A stretch of DNA of 64,000 bases from Metapseudomonas otitidis (GCF_900111835.1 NZ_FOJP01000022.1:1-64000); one strand, 5' to 3'; positions 1 to 10,239 are shown, counted from the first letter of the stretch. The notes: generated by a model from the letters alone, not told the origin. Translations and numbers: made by a program.

Positions 1-418
1 GTTCCAAGGCATGGTGGTGACCCGGCAAGGCTGGCTTGCCGGAAAGTGTCAACCATGTCTCCGCACACCCGTCAGCTATGTCTCCGGTCCGTACACAATC
101 GTTGAAAAGGAACCAAAAAACTTGCCCCTGCATCCGGCCCGACTGCGTCGGGTTCCCTCGCTTCATCGTCATTCCAGGGGTACGCGCTGACGGGCCATCC
201 ATGGCCCGACAGCGCTCTCGCGACATCCATGTCGCTCAACCCCTTCCACGACGATTCCACTCGGCCTCCTGAAGGGGCGTTGTCCTCGCCTCACCTTTCC
301 CGGTATTGCATGAGTTCCGCGTGTGCTTCTGATTCGTTGCTAGCGAAAATCGGCAAGCTTGAGCAAGTCTCGTTAGCCAACCTGGCCTCGAATACCCATC
401 CAACAGTCCCTCCTCAAA
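1..418. other. left-edge stretch with no supported gene
   Basis: No reading frame here has a ribosome binding site, a recognisable domain or Pseudomonas-like codon use. The short open frames on both strands are mutually antisense and have low-complexity Arg/Ser/Pro composition. It probably contains the 3' flank of a gene beyond the window. Confidence 0.5.
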
Positions 419-450
419 CAAAAAGCCCCGCATCATGCGGGGCTTCTTGT
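419..450 (-). terminator. Rho-independent terminator
   Basis: On the minus strand a perfect 8-bp GCCCCGCA/TGCGGGGC stem with a short loop is followed by TTTTTGTTT. It lies just after the stop codon of the small lipoprotein gene and closes that transcription unit. Confidence 0.85.
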
Positions 451-466
451 TGGGCGAGGCGACGGA

Positions 467-838
467 TCAGCGGTTGTTGTAGCCGTCTTCGCTCGGGTCG
501 TAGGTGATCTGGTAGACGTTGAAGTTGGCACCGGTGGCGCCTACGCCGGTGTAGGTGATGCGGCCCTGGCCCTTGTACAGCTCTTCCATGCGCATGGCGT
601 CGCTGCCGAAGTAGAAGGGGATGAACATCTTGCCGGTCATGCGGTTGTAGCTGTCGGTGGGCTGGCCGATCAGGTCATGCACCTGCTTCATGGACATGCC
701 GGGCTGGACCTTGGCAAAGGGGCTGCCCGCCGGGATCTGGCCGATGATCTGTTGTTGCGGGGCACGCGGCGAGGAGCCGCAGGCGGCCAGCAGGCCCATG
801 GCGGCGATCAGGCCGATGTGCAGGATCTTGGTACGCAT
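467..838 (-). CDS. small lipoprotein, BamE/SmpA-like
   Basis: A 123-residue protein with a lipoprotein signal peptide: MRTK, a hydrophobic stretch, then LLAACG, so Cys20 would be lipidated. The mature part contains the GMSMKQVHDLIGQPTD segment, the turn-helix signature seen in BamE/SmpA/OmlA-type periplasmic domains, followed by a beta-rich C-terminus. A GGAGAG ribosome binding site sits 7 nt before the ATG. It probably lies in the outer or inner membrane facing the periplasm. The exact role is unknown; the similarity to BamE is one of fold signature, not orthology. A second lipoprotein gene lies immediately upstream in the same orientation. Confidence 0.75.
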   Translation of the reverse strand: MRTKILHIGLIAAMGLLAACGSSPRAPQQQIIGQIPAGSPFAKVQPGMSMKQVHDLIGQPTDSYNRMTGKMFIPFYFGSDAMRMEELYKGQGRITYTGVGATGANFNVYQITYDPSEDGYNNR

Positions 839-877
839 TGAATCTCTCCAGAGGGTGACGGTAATTCAGCGGGCTGC

Positions 878-1255
878 TCAGCCCTTGTAGCCTTTCGCGA
901 CCAACTCCGTGGTCACTTCCTTGGCCGCCTGCACGCACTCTTCGTGAGTGCTGTCGACGAACCTCAGGAAATGCCAGGCACCGTCCTTCTTCATCGCGAA
1001 GCCTTGCATGTCGCCGGTGTCCTGGCCGTCGGCCCGGACGCTGTTGACGGTCTGGCAGGCGGCGATGCCGTCGATTTCGGTGAATTCACCGAACTTGTAG
1101 ACGTCCTTCACCAGCAGGTTGTCGATCACCACCTTCTGGACTTCGGATTCGGAGGAGTTGCAGCCACCGAGCACGGCGGCGAGCCCCACCGCGACGGCGC
1201 AGCGGAGCAGGTTGGCAGGGGTGGAGCGGCGTTTCAGGGCGTGGAAAACAGTCAT
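878..1255 (-). CDS. hypothetical lipoprotein
   Basis: About 125 residues. A basic N-terminus and a hydrophobic core end in LGGC, a lipobox. The mature domain is small and soluble with three further Cys residues and ends AKGYKG. I do not recognise the family. The start was placed at MTVFHAL because the in-frame ATG five codons upstream adds only a charged tail without a better ribosome binding site. Same strand as the BamE-like lipoprotein, 39 nt away, so the two may be co-transcribed and end at the shared terminator. Confidence 0.7.
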   Translation of the reverse strand: MTVFHALKRRSTPANLLRCAVAVGLAAVLGGCNSSESEVQKVVIDNLLVKDVYKFGEFTEIDGIAACQTVNSVRADGQDTGDMQGFAMKKDGAWHFLRFVDSTHEECVQAAKEVTTELVAKGYKG

Positions 1256-1761
1256 GACGCAATCATCCATGTGGGTTCTTGTTGGGCGTGGAGCGCCTGG
1301 TTGTCACTGCAAATTCACAGAAGAAGCTGTTGGTCGAGGTTCACTCCCGCTCGGGAACGCTATTTTCCAGCCACGACGAAAAGCCACGACTTGGCGGCAG
1401 GATCAGCGGAATTCAGGGGGATTTTGCAGATACTCGCGAGGGTGTTTCTGGGTCGCTTTGTACTTGCAATCCTTTGCAACACTTGTACAGCGAAGCGGAA
1501 TCTGACAGGGGCGTAAGAAATATTCAACGGAAATCGTATGACAATCTGAAGGCCGTCACAGCGGCGCAATCGCCCTCCCTTGCCGCTCCAAGGTCATGGC
1601 TGAAGAGGGCCGTATGCCTCTTGGCTCATGACGTGCCCGCCCCGCCTCCACACGATCTCCACAAAACCTCGAATCAATCCCAACGGTGGGCCGCCAGACT
1701 CGCGTTTTCTGGGCTTTCGGCCGTTCTGGCCGGGGCCGTTCATCCGTGAGGGCAGTGGGTC
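1256..1761. other. intergenic region upstream of efflux operon
   Basis: About 500 nt between the divergent lipoprotein and efflux genes. I see no convincing gene. It must contain the promoter of the efflux operon. No adjacent TetR- or NfxB-type repressor gene is present, which is unusual for an RND operon. Confidence 0.5.
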
Positions 1762-2925
1762 ATGGGATTGGTGAAGGGGCGGCTGCGTGCCGTGTGGGTC
1801 GGGGTATTAGCGTTTGGCCTGGCGGGGTGTGAGCCGTCGCCAACGGCGGAGGAGGGCATGCCGCCGGCGCGGGTCACGGTGATGACCCTGGCGCCGTCCG
1901 AGCTGGTGGTCGACGAGGACCTGCCTGGGCGTGTCGCGGCCTTGCGCACGGCGGAGATCCGCCCCCAGGTCAGCGGCATCCTGCAGCGCACGCTGTTCAG
2001 CCAGGGCGCCGAGATCCAGGCCGGGACGGCGCTGTTCCAGATCAACCCGGCGCCCTTCAAGGCCGAGGTGGAAACCGCGGCCGCCGCCCTGCAGCGTGCG
2101 CGCGCGGTGCTGGAGCGTGCGCGCATCCAGGCCGAGCGGTTGGCGCCGCTGGTGCGGGCCGAGGCGGTGAGCCGGCAGGTGTATGACGACGCCGTGTCCC
2201 AGCGCGAACAGGCGGCGGCCGACGTGGCCCAGGCCCAGGCGGTGCTGGCGCGACGGCAGCTGGACCTGCGCTTCGCCACGGTGGAGGCGCCGATCTCCGG
2301 GCGCATCGACCAGACCCTGGTGTCCGAAGGGGCACTGGTGACTTCGACCGATGCCTCGCCCATGGCCACCCTGCAGCAGATCGACCAGGTGTACGTGGAC
2401 GTGCGCCAGTCCGCCGCCTCCCTCGAACGCCTGCGCGAAGCGCTGGAGGCGCGGGGCGGGCCCGGCGACGGCGGGCTGCCGGTGCAGATCCTCGGCAGCA
2501 GCGGCAAGCCCTACGGCCTGCACGCACGCATCCTGTTCTCCGGCATCAACGTCGATGCCGGCACCGGCGATGTGCTGTTGCGCGTGCTGGTGGACAACCC
2601 CGAGCGGCGCCTGTTGCCAGGCATGTTCGTGCGGGCGCGGGTGGTGCGGGCGCATTACCCGGCGGCCCTGGCCGTGCCGCAGCAGGCGGTGGTGCGCGCT
2701 GGCGAGGCGGCCAGCGTGTGGGTGATCGACGAGCAGCAGCAGGCCAAGCGGATCGCCGTCGAGCTGGGCGAGCTGGTGGACCGCCGCTACCGCATCGCCG
2801 CCGGCCTCGGTGCCGGCCAGCGGGTGGTGGTGGAAGGCATCGAGCGCCTGGAGGAGGGCGCCGCCGTCGACCCGCGCCCCTGGCAGCCCAGCGTGGTCGC
2901 CGGGTTGGCCGCCACCGCGCACTGA
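1762..2925 (+). CDS. RND efflux periplasmic adaptor (MFP)
   Basis: A 387-residue membrane-fusion protein of the AcrA/MexC type that bridges the inner-membrane pump to the outer-membrane channel. The N-terminus is a lipoprotein signal ending LAGCEPS. Residues about 50-90 form the first lipoyl half (AEIRPQVSGILQRTLFSQGA), about 95-160 an alanine-rich coiled-coil hairpin, and about 165-210 the second lipoyl half (VEAPISGRIDQTLVSEGA). The beta-barrel and membrane-proximal domains follow. It is the first gene of a three-gene operon, 15 nt before the pump gene. Length and domain order are standard. Confidence 0.93.
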   Translation: MGLVKGRLRAVWVGVLAFGLAGCEPSPTAEEGMPPARVTVMTLAPSELVVDEDLPGRVAALRTAEIRPQVSGILQRTLFSQGAEIQAGTALFQINPAPFKAEVETAAAALQRARAVLERARIQAERLAPLVRAEAVSRQVYDDAVSQREQAAADVAQAQAVLARRQLDLRFATVEAPISGRIDQTLVSEGALVTSTDASPMATLQQIDQVYVDVRQSAASLERLREALEARGGPGDGGLPVQILGSSGKPYGLHARILFSGINVDAGTGDVLLRVLVDNPERRLLPGMFVRARVVRAHYPAALAVPQQAVVRAGEAASVWVIDEQQQAKRIAVELGELVDRRYRIAAGLGAGQRVVVEGIERLEEGAAVDPRPWQPSVVAGLAATAH

Positions 2926-2940
2926 GTCGAGGAGACGACC

Positions 2941-5900
2941 ATGCCGCAGTTCTTCATCGAGCGCCCGGTGTTCGCCTGGGTGATCGCCTTGTTCATCGTG
3001 CTGTTCGGGGTGATCGCCATCCCGCAGCTGCCGATTGCCCGCTACCCCTCGGTGGCGCCGCCGTCGGTGACGCTCTACGCCTCCTACCCCGGCGCCACGC
3101 CGCAGACCCTGGACGACTCGGTGGTGAGCCTGATCGAGCGCGAGCTGTCCGGGGTCAAGAACCTGCTCTATTTCGAGTCCTCGGTGGACACCTCCGGCTC
3201 GGCGCAGATCACCGCCACCTTCAAGCCCGGCACCGACCCCGAGCTGGCCCAGGTGGACGTGCAGAACCGCATCAAGGCGGTGGAGCCGCGCCTGCCCCAG
3301 GTGGTGCGGCAGAGTGGCTTGCAGGTGGAGTCCGCGGCCTCCGGCTTCCTGATGATGGTGGGCATGACCTCGCCGGACGGGCGCTTCGACGAGGTGGCGC
3401 TGAACGACTACCTGGCGCGCAACATTGTGCAGGAGCTGCGGCGCATCGACGGCGTCGGGCGCGTGCAGCTGTTCGGCGCCGAGCAGGCCATGCGCATCTG
3501 GGTGGACCCGCACCAGCTGACCGCCTACGGGCTGACCATGGGCGACCTGGCCCAGGCCATCGAACAGCAGAACGCGCAGATCGCCCCCGGCCGGGTCGGC
3601 GACGAGCCGACGCTGCCCGGCCAGCGGGTGACCGTGCCGCTGACGGTGGAGGGGCAACTGTCCAGCCCGGAGCAGTTCGCCGCCATCGTGCTGCGCGCCG
3701 GCGCCGACGGCTCGCGGGTGGTGATCGGTGACGTCGCGCGGGTGGAGCTGGGCGCGCAGTCCTACGGCTTCGCCAACCGCGAGAACGGCGTGGCGGCCAC
3801 CAGTGCGGCCATCCAGCTGTCGCCCGGGGCCAACGCCGTGCGCACCGCCCAGGCCGTGCGCGACCGGCTCGCCGAGCTGGCGCCGAGCATGCCGGCGGGC
3901 ATGGGCTATTCCGTCCCGTTCGACACGGCGCCCTTCGTCAAGGTCTCCATCGAGAAGGTGGTGCAGACGCTGTTCGAGGCCATGGTGCTGGTGTTCCTGG
4001 TCATGTACCTGTTCCTGCAGAACGTGCGCTACACGCTGATCCCGGCCATCGTTGCGCCCATCGCCCTGCTGGGCACCTTCGCGGTGATGCTGGTGGCGGG
4101 CTTCTCCATCAACACCCTGACCATGTTCGGCATGGTGCTGGCCATCGGCATCATCGTCGACGACGCCATCGTGGTGGTGGAGAACGTCGAGCGGCTGATG
4201 GCCAGCCACGGCCTGTCGCCGCGGGAGGCCACCGCGCGGGCCATGAAGGAGATCAGCGGCGCGGTGGTGGGCATCACCCTGGTGCTCACTGCGGTGTTCA
4301 TCCCCATGGCGTTCGGCTCCGGCTCGGTGGGGGTGATCTACCAGCAATTCACCCTGTCGATGGCGGTGTCGATCCTGTTCTCGGCCTTCCTCGCGCTGAC
4401 CCTGACCCCGGCGCTGTGCGCCACGCTGCTGCACCCGGTGGCGCCCGGGCACCACGCCCGGCGCGGCTTCTTCGGCGCGTTCAACCGTGGCTTCGAGCGG
4501 CTGACCGAGCGCTACACCGGCGGCGTGGCCGGCATGGTCGCCCACAGCGGGCGGATGATGGCGGGCTTCGCCGTGCTCTGCGGCGTGCTGGCGCTGGCGG
4601 CATACCAGTTGCCGTCGTCCTTCCTGCCGGAGGAGGACCAGGGCTACTTCATGACCTCCATCCAGCTGCCCACCGGCGCCACCGCCGAACGCACCCTGGA
4701 CGTGGTGCGCACCTTCGAGGCCCACGTGGCCAGCCGCCCGGCGCTGGAGGCGAACCTGGTGGTGCTGGGCTTCAGCTTCTCCGGCTCCGGCCCCAACGCC
4801 GCCATGGCCTTCACCATGCTCAAGGACTGGGACCAGCGCGACGGCGCCACGGCCGGCGAGGAGTCGACCCTGGCCCAGGCGGCGATGGCGGAGATTCCCG
4901 AGGGCACGGTGATGAGCCTGCTGCCGCCGGCCATCGACGAGCTGGGCACCTCCTCCGGTTTCACCCTGTTCCTCCAGGACCGCGCCGGCCGGGGCGAGGC
5001 GGCGCTGCGCGAGGCCCAGGCGCAACTGCTCAAGCTGGCGGCGCAGAGCAGCGTGGTCAGCGACGTGTACCCGGACGGCCTGCCGCCGGGGCCGAGCATT
5101 CGCCTGGAGATCGACCGGCGCAAGGCCGAGGCCATGGGCGTGTCGTTCGCGGCGGTGAGCAGCACCCTGTCGGCGGCCATGGGCTCGCTCTACGTCAATG
5201 ACTTCCCCAATGCCGGGCGCATGCAGCAGGTCATCCTCCAGGCGGACGCCGCCGCGCGCATGCAGCTGGACGATGTGCTCGGCCTGCGGGTGCGCAACGC
5301 CGCCGGCGGCATGGTGCCGCTGCGCGAGGTGGTGACGCCGATCTGGACCGAGTCGCCGCAGCAGATGATGCGCTTCCAGGGTTTCCCGGCGGTGCGCATC
5401 GCCGGCGGCCCCGCGCCGGGCGTGTCCAGTGGCGATGCCATGGCGGAGATGGAGCGGCTGGTGGCGCAGCTGCCGGCGGGCTTCGCCGTGGCCTGGACCG
5501 GGCAGTCCCTGCAGGAGCGCCAGTCGGCGGCCCAGGCGCCGCTGCTGATGCTGCTCTCCGCGCTGGTGGTGTTCCTGGTGCTGGCGGCGCTGTACGAGAG
5601 CTGGTCCATCCCGCTGTCGGTGATGCTGGTGGTGCCGCTGGGCCTGCTGGGCGCGGTGGCGGCGGTGATGCTGCGCGGCCTGCCCAACGACGTGTTCTTC
5701 AAGGTGGGGATGATCACCATCATCGGCCTCTCGGCGAAGAACGCGATCCTCATCGTCGAGTTCGCCCGCCAGTTGCACGCCGAAGGCCGCAGCCTGGCGG
5801 AGGCGGCGGTGATGGCGGCGCGCCTGCGCCTGCGGCCGATCCTGATGACCTCGCTGGCCTTCACCCTCGGCGTGGTGCCGCTGATGCTCGCGTCCGGCGC

Positions 5901-6078
5901 CAGCGCCGAGACCCAGCACGCCATCGGCACCGGGGTGTTCGGCGGCATGCTCAGCGGCACGCTGCTGGCGGTGTGCTTCGTGCCGGCGTTCTTCGTGTTC
6001 GTCATCGGCCTGCAGGAGCGCCTCGGCGCCCGGCGGGCCCGACGCACCGCCCCCCAATCCCCGCGCGAGGAGGCCTGA
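2941..6078 (+). CDS. RND multidrug efflux pump, HAE1 family (MexD/AdeB-like)
   Basis: A 1045-residue proton-driven inner-membrane transporter. It starts MPQFFIERPVFAWV, the usual first helix of HAE1 pumps. The proton-relay pair D407-D408 lies in AIGIIVDDAIVVVENVE, and the second relay region GLSAKNAILIVEFA is intact. Two large periplasmic loops (about 30-335 and 555-870) give the usual twofold pseudo-symmetry. By remembered similarity it is closer to MexD than to MexB or MexF. ATG follows GAGGAGACGACC. Flanked by the adaptor and channel genes, so the operon encodes a complete pump. Substrates cannot be read from sequence. Confidence 0.95.
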   Translation: MPQFFIERPVFAWVIALFIVLFGVIAIPQLPIARYPSVAPPSVTLYASYPGATPQTLDDSVVSLIERELSGVKNLLYFESSVDTSGSAQITATFKPGTDPELAQVDVQNRIKAVEPRLPQVVRQSGLQVESAASGFLMMVGMTSPDGRFDEVALNDYLARNIVQELRRIDGVGRVQLFGAEQAMRIWVDPHQLTAYGLTMGDLAQAIEQQNAQIAPGRVGDEPTLPGQRVTVPLTVEGQLSSPEQFAAIVLRAGADGSRVVIGDVARVELGAQSYGFANRENGVAATSAAIQLSPGANAVRTAQAVRDRLAELAPSMPAGMGYSVPFDTAPFVKVSIEKVVQTLFEAMVLVFLVMYLFLQNVRYTLIPAIVAPIALLGTFAVMLVAGFSINTLTMFGMVLAIGIIVDDAIVVVENVERLMASHGLSPREATARAMKEISGAVVGITLVLTAVFIPMAFGSGSVGVIYQQFTLSMAVSILFSAFLALTLTPALCATLLHPVAPGHHARRGFFGAFNRGFERLTERYTGGVAGMVAHSGRMMAGFAVLCGVLALAAYQLPSSFLPEEDQGYFMTSIQLPTGATAERTLDVVRTFEAHVASRPALEANLVVLGFSFSGSGPNAAMAFTMLKDWDQRDGATAGEESTLAQAAMAEIPEGTVMSLLPPAIDELGTSSGFTLFLQDRAGRGEAALREAQAQLLKLAAQSSVVSDVYPDGLPPGPSIRLEIDRRKAEAMGVSFAAVSSTLSAAMGSLYVNDFPNAGRMQQVILQADAAARMQLDDVLGLRVRNAAGGMVPLREVVTPIWTESPQQMMRFQGFPAVRIAGGPAPGVSSGDAMAEMERLVAQLPAGFAVAWTGQSLQERQSAAQAPLLMLLSALVVFLVLAALYESWSIPLSVMLVVPLGLLGAVAAVMLRGLPNDVFFKVGMITIIGLSAKNAILIVEFARQLHAEGRSLAEAAVMAARLRLRPILMTSLAFTLGVVPLMLASGASAETQHAIGTGVFGGMLSGTLLAVCFVPAFFVFVIGLQERLGARRARRTAPQSPREEA

Positions 6079-6079
6079 G

Positions 6080-7525
6080 ATGCGCCTGTTGATCCCGCTG
6101 GCCCTGGCCGCGAGCCTTGGCGCCTGTTCCCTGGTGCCGCCCCTGGAGCGGCCCGCACCGCCGGTGCCGGCGCAGTTCCCGCAGCTGGCGGGCGCTCCGT
6201 CCGTCGCGGCCGCGCCGTTGCCGGGCTGGCGCCGCATGTTCGGCGACCCGCGCCTGCAACGCCTGATCGAACGGGCGCTGGAGCAGAACCGCGACCTGCG
6301 CCTGGCGGCCCTCAATGTGGAGGCGACCCAGGCGATGTTCCGCATCCAGTCTTCCGCGCGCCTGCCCTCGGTGGCGCTGGAGGCCAACCAGACCCGTGAA
6401 CGGGCCCTGGCGGCCGATTCCAGCGAGCGCTCCAGCCGCACGGTGAGCAAGCAGGTGGGGGTGAACCTGGGCGTCAGCGCGTTCGAGCTGGACCTGTTCG
6501 GCCGCGTGCGGGCGCTCTCCGATGCCGCGCTGGCGCGCTACTTCGCCAGCGAAGAGGGGCGTGACGCTGCGCAGGTGGCGCTGGTGGGGGCGGTGGCCGA
6601 TGCCTACTTCGCCCAGCAACTGGCCGCCGAGCAGCAGCAACTGGCCGAGCAGACCCTGGCGGACTGGGAGCAATCCCTGGCCCTGGCGCGCCTGTTGAAG
6701 CAGGCCGACCAGAACAGCGCGCTGGACGTGGCCCAGGCCGAAGGCCAGGTGGCCACCGCCCAGGCCGACCTGGAGGCACGCCGACGCGCCCGCGTCCAGG
6801 CGGATAACGCCCTGCAGCTGCTGGTGGGCGGTGAACTGCCGGCAGACCTGCCGCCGGCCCTGTCCCTGGCGCAGCAGCCGTTGCTCGGCCGCCTGCCGGC
6901 GGGGTTGCCGTCGGAGCTGCTGCTGGCCCGGCCCGACCTGCGCCAGGCCGAGCAGGTGCTGGAAGCGGCGAACGCGGATGTCGGCGCGGCGCGGGCGGCG
7001 TTCTTCCCACAGATCTCCCTGACGGCGTCGTTCGGTTATGCCAGCACCTCGCTGGACGGGTTGTTCGACCCGTCCCGGCAGGTCTGGCGCTTCGCCCCGC
7101 AACTGACGTTGCCGCTGTTCCAGGGCGGGCGCTTGCGGGCGGAACTGCGCCTGGCCAAGGTGCGCAAGTCCGAGGCGGTGGCGCAGTACGAGCGGGCCAT
7201 CCAGATCGCCTTCCGCGAGGTGGCGGACGCCCTGGCGGGCACGGCCACCTTCGACCGGCAGATCGACGCTCAGCTGCAGGCCGTCAGCGCTGCCGAGCGC
7301 CGGCTGGACCTCTCCGGCCAGCGCTACCGCGCGGGGCTCGATGGCCGGCTGGAATTGCTCGATGCCCAGCGTCAGCTGTATGCCGCGCGCCAGGCACTGC
7401 TGGAGTTGCGCCGGGAGAAGACCAGCAACGCCGTGGCCCTCTACAAGGCCCTGGGCGGTGGCCTGAACGCGCAGGACGGGGACGCGCCGGCGTCGCTGGC
7501 GGGGGTGTATGCCGGGCGTGGCTGA
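6080..7525 (+). CDS. RND efflux outer-membrane channel (OprM/NodT family)
   Basis: A 481-residue outer-membrane factor that forms the trimeric exit duct. The signal peptide ends in a lipobox (LGACS), so it is probably acylated. Two repeats of the OEP domain follow, with FELDLFGRVRAL and the second-repeat motif RPDLRQAEQVLEAANADVGAARAAFFPQISL. The start lies 2 nt after the pump stop codon and the ribosome binding site is inside the pump gene's end, which indicates translational coupling. Confidence 0.93.
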   Translation: MRLLIPLALAASLGACSLVPPLERPAPPVPAQFPQLAGAPSVAAAPLPGWRRMFGDPRLQRLIERALEQNRDLRLAALNVEATQAMFRIQSSARLPSVALEANQTRERALAADSSERSSRTVSKQVGVNLGVSAFELDLFGRVRALSDAALARYFASEEGRDAAQVALVGAVADAYFAQQLAAEQQQLAEQTLADWEQSLALARLLKQADQNSALDVAQAEGQVATAQADLEARRRARVQADNALQLLVGGELPADLPPALSLAQQPLLGRLPAGLPSELLLARPDLRQAEQVLEAANADVGAARAAFFPQISLTASFGYASTSLDGLFDPSRQVWRFAPQLTLPLFQGGRLRAELRLAKVRKSEAVAQYERAIQIAFREVADALAGTATFDRQIDAQLQAVSAAERRLDLSGQRYRAGLDGRLELLDAQRQLYAARQALLELRREKTSNAVALYKALGGGLNAQDGDAPASLAGVYAGRG

Positions 7526-7532
7526 GTGGCGC

Positions 7533-7560
7533 GGCCGGCGCTCGCGCCGGTTTGCGCTTT
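7533..7560 (+). terminator. probable terminator of efflux operon
   Basis: A perfect CCGGCGC/GCGCCGG stem with a 2-nt loop is followed by TTTGCGCTTT, just after the channel gene. The T tract is broken, so termination may be partial. Confidence 0.5.
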
Positions 7561-7712
7561 ACTGATGCGCTCCACCTGTTCTCCACACAAGCTCGAACGA
7601 ATGGCAATGCAGGCCCCTCAGACTGGCACCGATCGGCCTCGCCCGGTCCGGTGCCTGCCTATGCGGGGGCCATGGCGGTGTGAGGCCGCAAGTTGAATTC
7701 TTGAGGTGATAC

Positions 7713-9113
7713 ATGAAGCGTCGACATTTCATTCTGGCTGCAGGCAGTTTGCTGGGGGCGTCCCTGCCCCTGTCCCCCGTGTTGGCCAATGGCCTGGGAA
7801 CCCAGGGCCAGCGCGCAGGGCGGGCGGACCCGGGGCAGGCCGATGTGCTGGTGATCGGCGCCGGCATCGCCGGGCTGGCCGCCGCTCGCAAACTGCACGA
7901 TGCCGGGTACCGGGTGATCGTCCTCGAGGCGCGCGACCGCCTGGGTGGACGGTTGATGACCCACCAGGCGTGGGACGGGATCAATGTCGACCTTGGGGCG
8001 ACCTGGATCCACGGGGCCGGCCCCAACAACCCCATTGCGCGGCTGGCCAAGCAGCTTGGCGCGCGGTTGGCTACCACCAGTACCGATCGCACCGAGACCT
8101 TCGGCAGCGACGGCCATCGCTACGACGACGATGAGGAGGAGGCGCTGGAGGCGCTGCGGGAAGCCATCGAGGAAGCCATCGAGCAGACGCAGGACAGCGA
8201 CGAGGACCGTCCGCTGGGTGATGCCGTGCGCGAGGAGATGGACTACCGGTCCCTGGGGCTGGCCCAGCGTCGGCAGGTCGACTTCCTGCTCAACACCACC
8301 TACGAACACGAGTACGGCGAGAGCGTCCAGGCGCTTTCCCTGCACACCTTCGACAGCGGCGGTGAGTACGCCGGCGACGAGGCATTGTTCCTGGACGGCT
8401 ACCGGGTGCTGGTGGAGCACCTGGCCAAGGGGTTGGACATCCGTCTGGGCCAGGTCGTCAGCGCCATCGACAGCGAGGACGAAGGCGTTACCGTCCGCGT
8501 CGGTGGGCGCAGCTACCAGGCTGCTCAGGTGTTGCTGAGCGTGCCGCTGGGCGTGCTCAAGAGCGGGGCGATCGACTTCTCCCCGGCGCTTCCGCCCGAG
8601 AAGACCCGGGCCATCGAAGGACTGGGGGTCGGGGTGCTGAACAAGTGCTGCCTGAAGTTCCCCGAGGCCTTCTGGGACACCCGGACGGACTGGATCAACA
8701 TGGTGCCGGAGCAGCATGGGCAGTGGGCTGAGTGGGTGAGCCTGGCGCGGGCGACCGGTGCGCCGATCCTGATCGGCTTCAACGCGGCGGACTTCGGGCG
8801 CGAGATCGAGGGCTGGACCGACGAGGCGATCGTGGAGGACGCGATGACGCGCCTGCGAGCGGTGTACGGCCCGGACATCCCGCAGCCCAGCGACTGGGCG
8901 ATCACCCGCTGGGCGAGCGATCCCCATGCGCTGGGCTCCTACTCCTGCAACGTGGTGGGTTCCACGGTGCCGATGCGCAACGACCTGGCGTCGCCCGTCG
9001 ACGGCAAGCTGTTCTTCGCCGGCGAGGCCACCGACGAGTCCTTCTACCAGACGGTGCATGGCGCCTATGCCTCGGGCCTGCGGGCGGCGAACGAGCTGAT
9101 GCAGGCGAGCTGA
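7713..9113 (+). CDS. FAD-dependent amine oxidase, exported
   Basis: A 466-residue flavin amine oxidase of the MAO/polyamine-oxidase family, which oxidises amines to aldehydes with H2O2 release. An N-terminal export signal (MKRRHF, hydrophobic core, ANG near residue 27) precedes the dinucleotide fold GAGIAG (49-54) and [10 protein letters not shown] (71-80). The C-terminal FAD motif is [21 protein letters not shown]. An acidic insert of about 30 residues ([21 protein letters not shown]) lies near residue 140. Next to an AraC-type regulator and a PotF-like binding protein, so polyamines are the likely substrates (inference). Confidence 0.88.
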   Translation: MKRRHFILAAGSLLGASLPLSPVLANGLGTQGQRAGRADPGQADVLVIGAGIAGLAAARKLHDAGYRVIVLEARDRLGGRLMTHQAWDGINVDLGATWIHGAGPNNPIARLAKQLGARLATTSTDRTETFGSDGHRYDDDEEEALEALREAIEEAIEQTQDSDEDRPLGDAVREEMDYRSLGLAQRRQVDFLLNTTYEHEYGESVQALSLHTFDSGGEYAGDEALFLDGYRVLVEHLAKGLDIRLGQVVSAIDSEDEGVTVRVGGRSYQAAQVLLSVPLGVLKSGAIDFSPALPPEKTRAIEGLGVGVLNKCCLKFPEAFWDTRTDWINMVPEQHGQWAEWVSLARATGAPILIGFNAADFGREIEGWTDEAIVEDAMTRLRAVYGPDIPQPSDWAITRWASDPHALGSYSCNVVGSTVPMRNDLASPVDGKLFFAGEATDESFYQTVHGAYASGLRAANELMQAS

Positions 9114-9132
9114 GCCGCGCCGCTGGTCAACA

Positions 9133-9155
9133 GGCCGCCCCTGCAACGGGGCGGC
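9133..9155 (+). terminator. GC-rich hairpin after amine oxidase
   Basis: GGCCGCCCC/GGGGCGGCC forms a 9-bp stem with a 5-nt loop. There is no T tract, so it may be a weak terminator or an mRNA 3'-end stabiliser. Confidence 0.4.
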
Positions 9156-9222
9156 CGCTGACCGGGATGGACTCCGTTGACTATCATCCGCGCGAACTGT
9201 CCGCCATCACGAGTCACCCGCC

Positions 9223-10047
9223 ATGACTGCCACGACCCACCTGCCGGACGACGCCGAGCAGACCGAGCTGACGCGCAAGACCATCCTGCTCTACCGCGAA
9301 GGCTGGCGGACCGGTGACCTGGAAGGGCTCCTGAAGCTCTACCACCCCGACGTGGAGTACCACGACTACTCCAGCAACCGCCTGATGCGCCTGTCGGAGC
9401 TGAGGGCGTTCGTCTACGAGAGCCTGCCGCGCCTGAGCGGCGAGCTGCTGGAGCACACCGACCGCATCCGCATCGACGGCCACACCGCGTTCATCCAGTA
9501 CCGCATCTGCCTGCATGGCAGCCGTGGCCTGGTGGCCTTTCGATCCAGCGAGGCGATCACCGTGTGCGATGGCCTGGTCTGGCGGGTGAACGAGTACGCC
9601 AACCTGGAGCGCATCGAGCCGGATGGTTCCACCGCATCGGACAGCCGCCCGGCGCTGAGCCGTCTGGGGCTCTCGCCCCGGCAGATCGGGATCATGGCGT
9701 GCGACCTGGAGAACTACTTCCAGCACCAGCGCCCCTACCTCGACCCCGACCTGGACCTGCAGCAGGTGGCCGCCGCCACCGGCTACACGCGTAACCAGAT
9801 ATCCCACCTGCTCAACCAGGTGCTGGGGCAGAGCTTCTATCGCTACGTCAACCAGGCACGCCTGAACCACCTGCTGGAGCGCTTGCACCAGAGCCCCGAG
9901 AGCGGGCGTGTCGACGACTGGGCCTTCGCGGCGGGGTTCAACTCCCTTTCGGCCTTCTACAAGTGCTTTCGCGAGCGCATGGGCATGACCCCCAAGGCCT
10001 ACCAGGCGCAGCTTTCCACGCGGGCCCGCGCGCAAGACAAGCCCTGA
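9223..10047 (+). CDS. AraC-family regulator with NTF2/SnoaL-like N-terminal domain
   Basis: A 274-residue protein. Residues about 15-130 resemble a SnoaL/NTF2-type cone (LYREGWRTGDLEGLLKLYHPDVEYHDYSS), a possible small-molecule pocket. Residues about 165-268 are an AraC-type double helix-turn-helix: LDLQQVAAATGYTRNQISHLLNQVLGQSFYRYVNQARL, then DWAFAAGFNSLSAFYKCFRERMGMTPKAYQAQ. Its position between an amine oxidase and a polyamine-binding-protein gene suggests local control of those genes. The SnoaL-AraC fusion is uncommon compared with the usual cupin sensor. Confidence 0.82.
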   Translation: MTATTHLPDDAEQTELTRKTILLYREGWRTGDLEGLLKLYHPDVEYHDYSSNRLMRLSELRAFVYESLPRLSGELLEHTDRIRIDGHTAFIQYRICLHGSRGLVAFRSSEAITVCDGLVWRVNEYANLERIEPDGSTASDSRPALSRLGLSPRQIGIMACDLENYFQHQRPYLDPDLDLQQVAAATGYTRNQISHLLNQVLGQSFYRYVNQARLNHLLERLHQSPESGRVDDWAFAAGFNSLSAFYKCFRERMGMTPKAYQAQLSTRARAQDKP

Positions 10048-10239
10048 GCGGCTTCATTAGCCTCGAACGCGCCGGGCCAGTCGCGCCGGTGCCGTTCCGG
10101 GCCCGTGCCCGCTCGTATCCAGGGTGCTCTCTTCGTCGGCGCGATGCGCTAGGCGGTCTTTGCAGACCGGCTTCGCGGCGTGTTGCAGCCGGCTTTTCAG
10201 TGACTGCAGACAACAAGAAAACTCCCCCGAGGTGGCGTC

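Noticed and set aside
1807..6450. Very long open frame (about 1547 codons) on the minus strand
   Set aside because: It is antisense to the RND pump genes, has extreme His/Arg/Gln/Gly composition and no domain; a GC-skew artefact.
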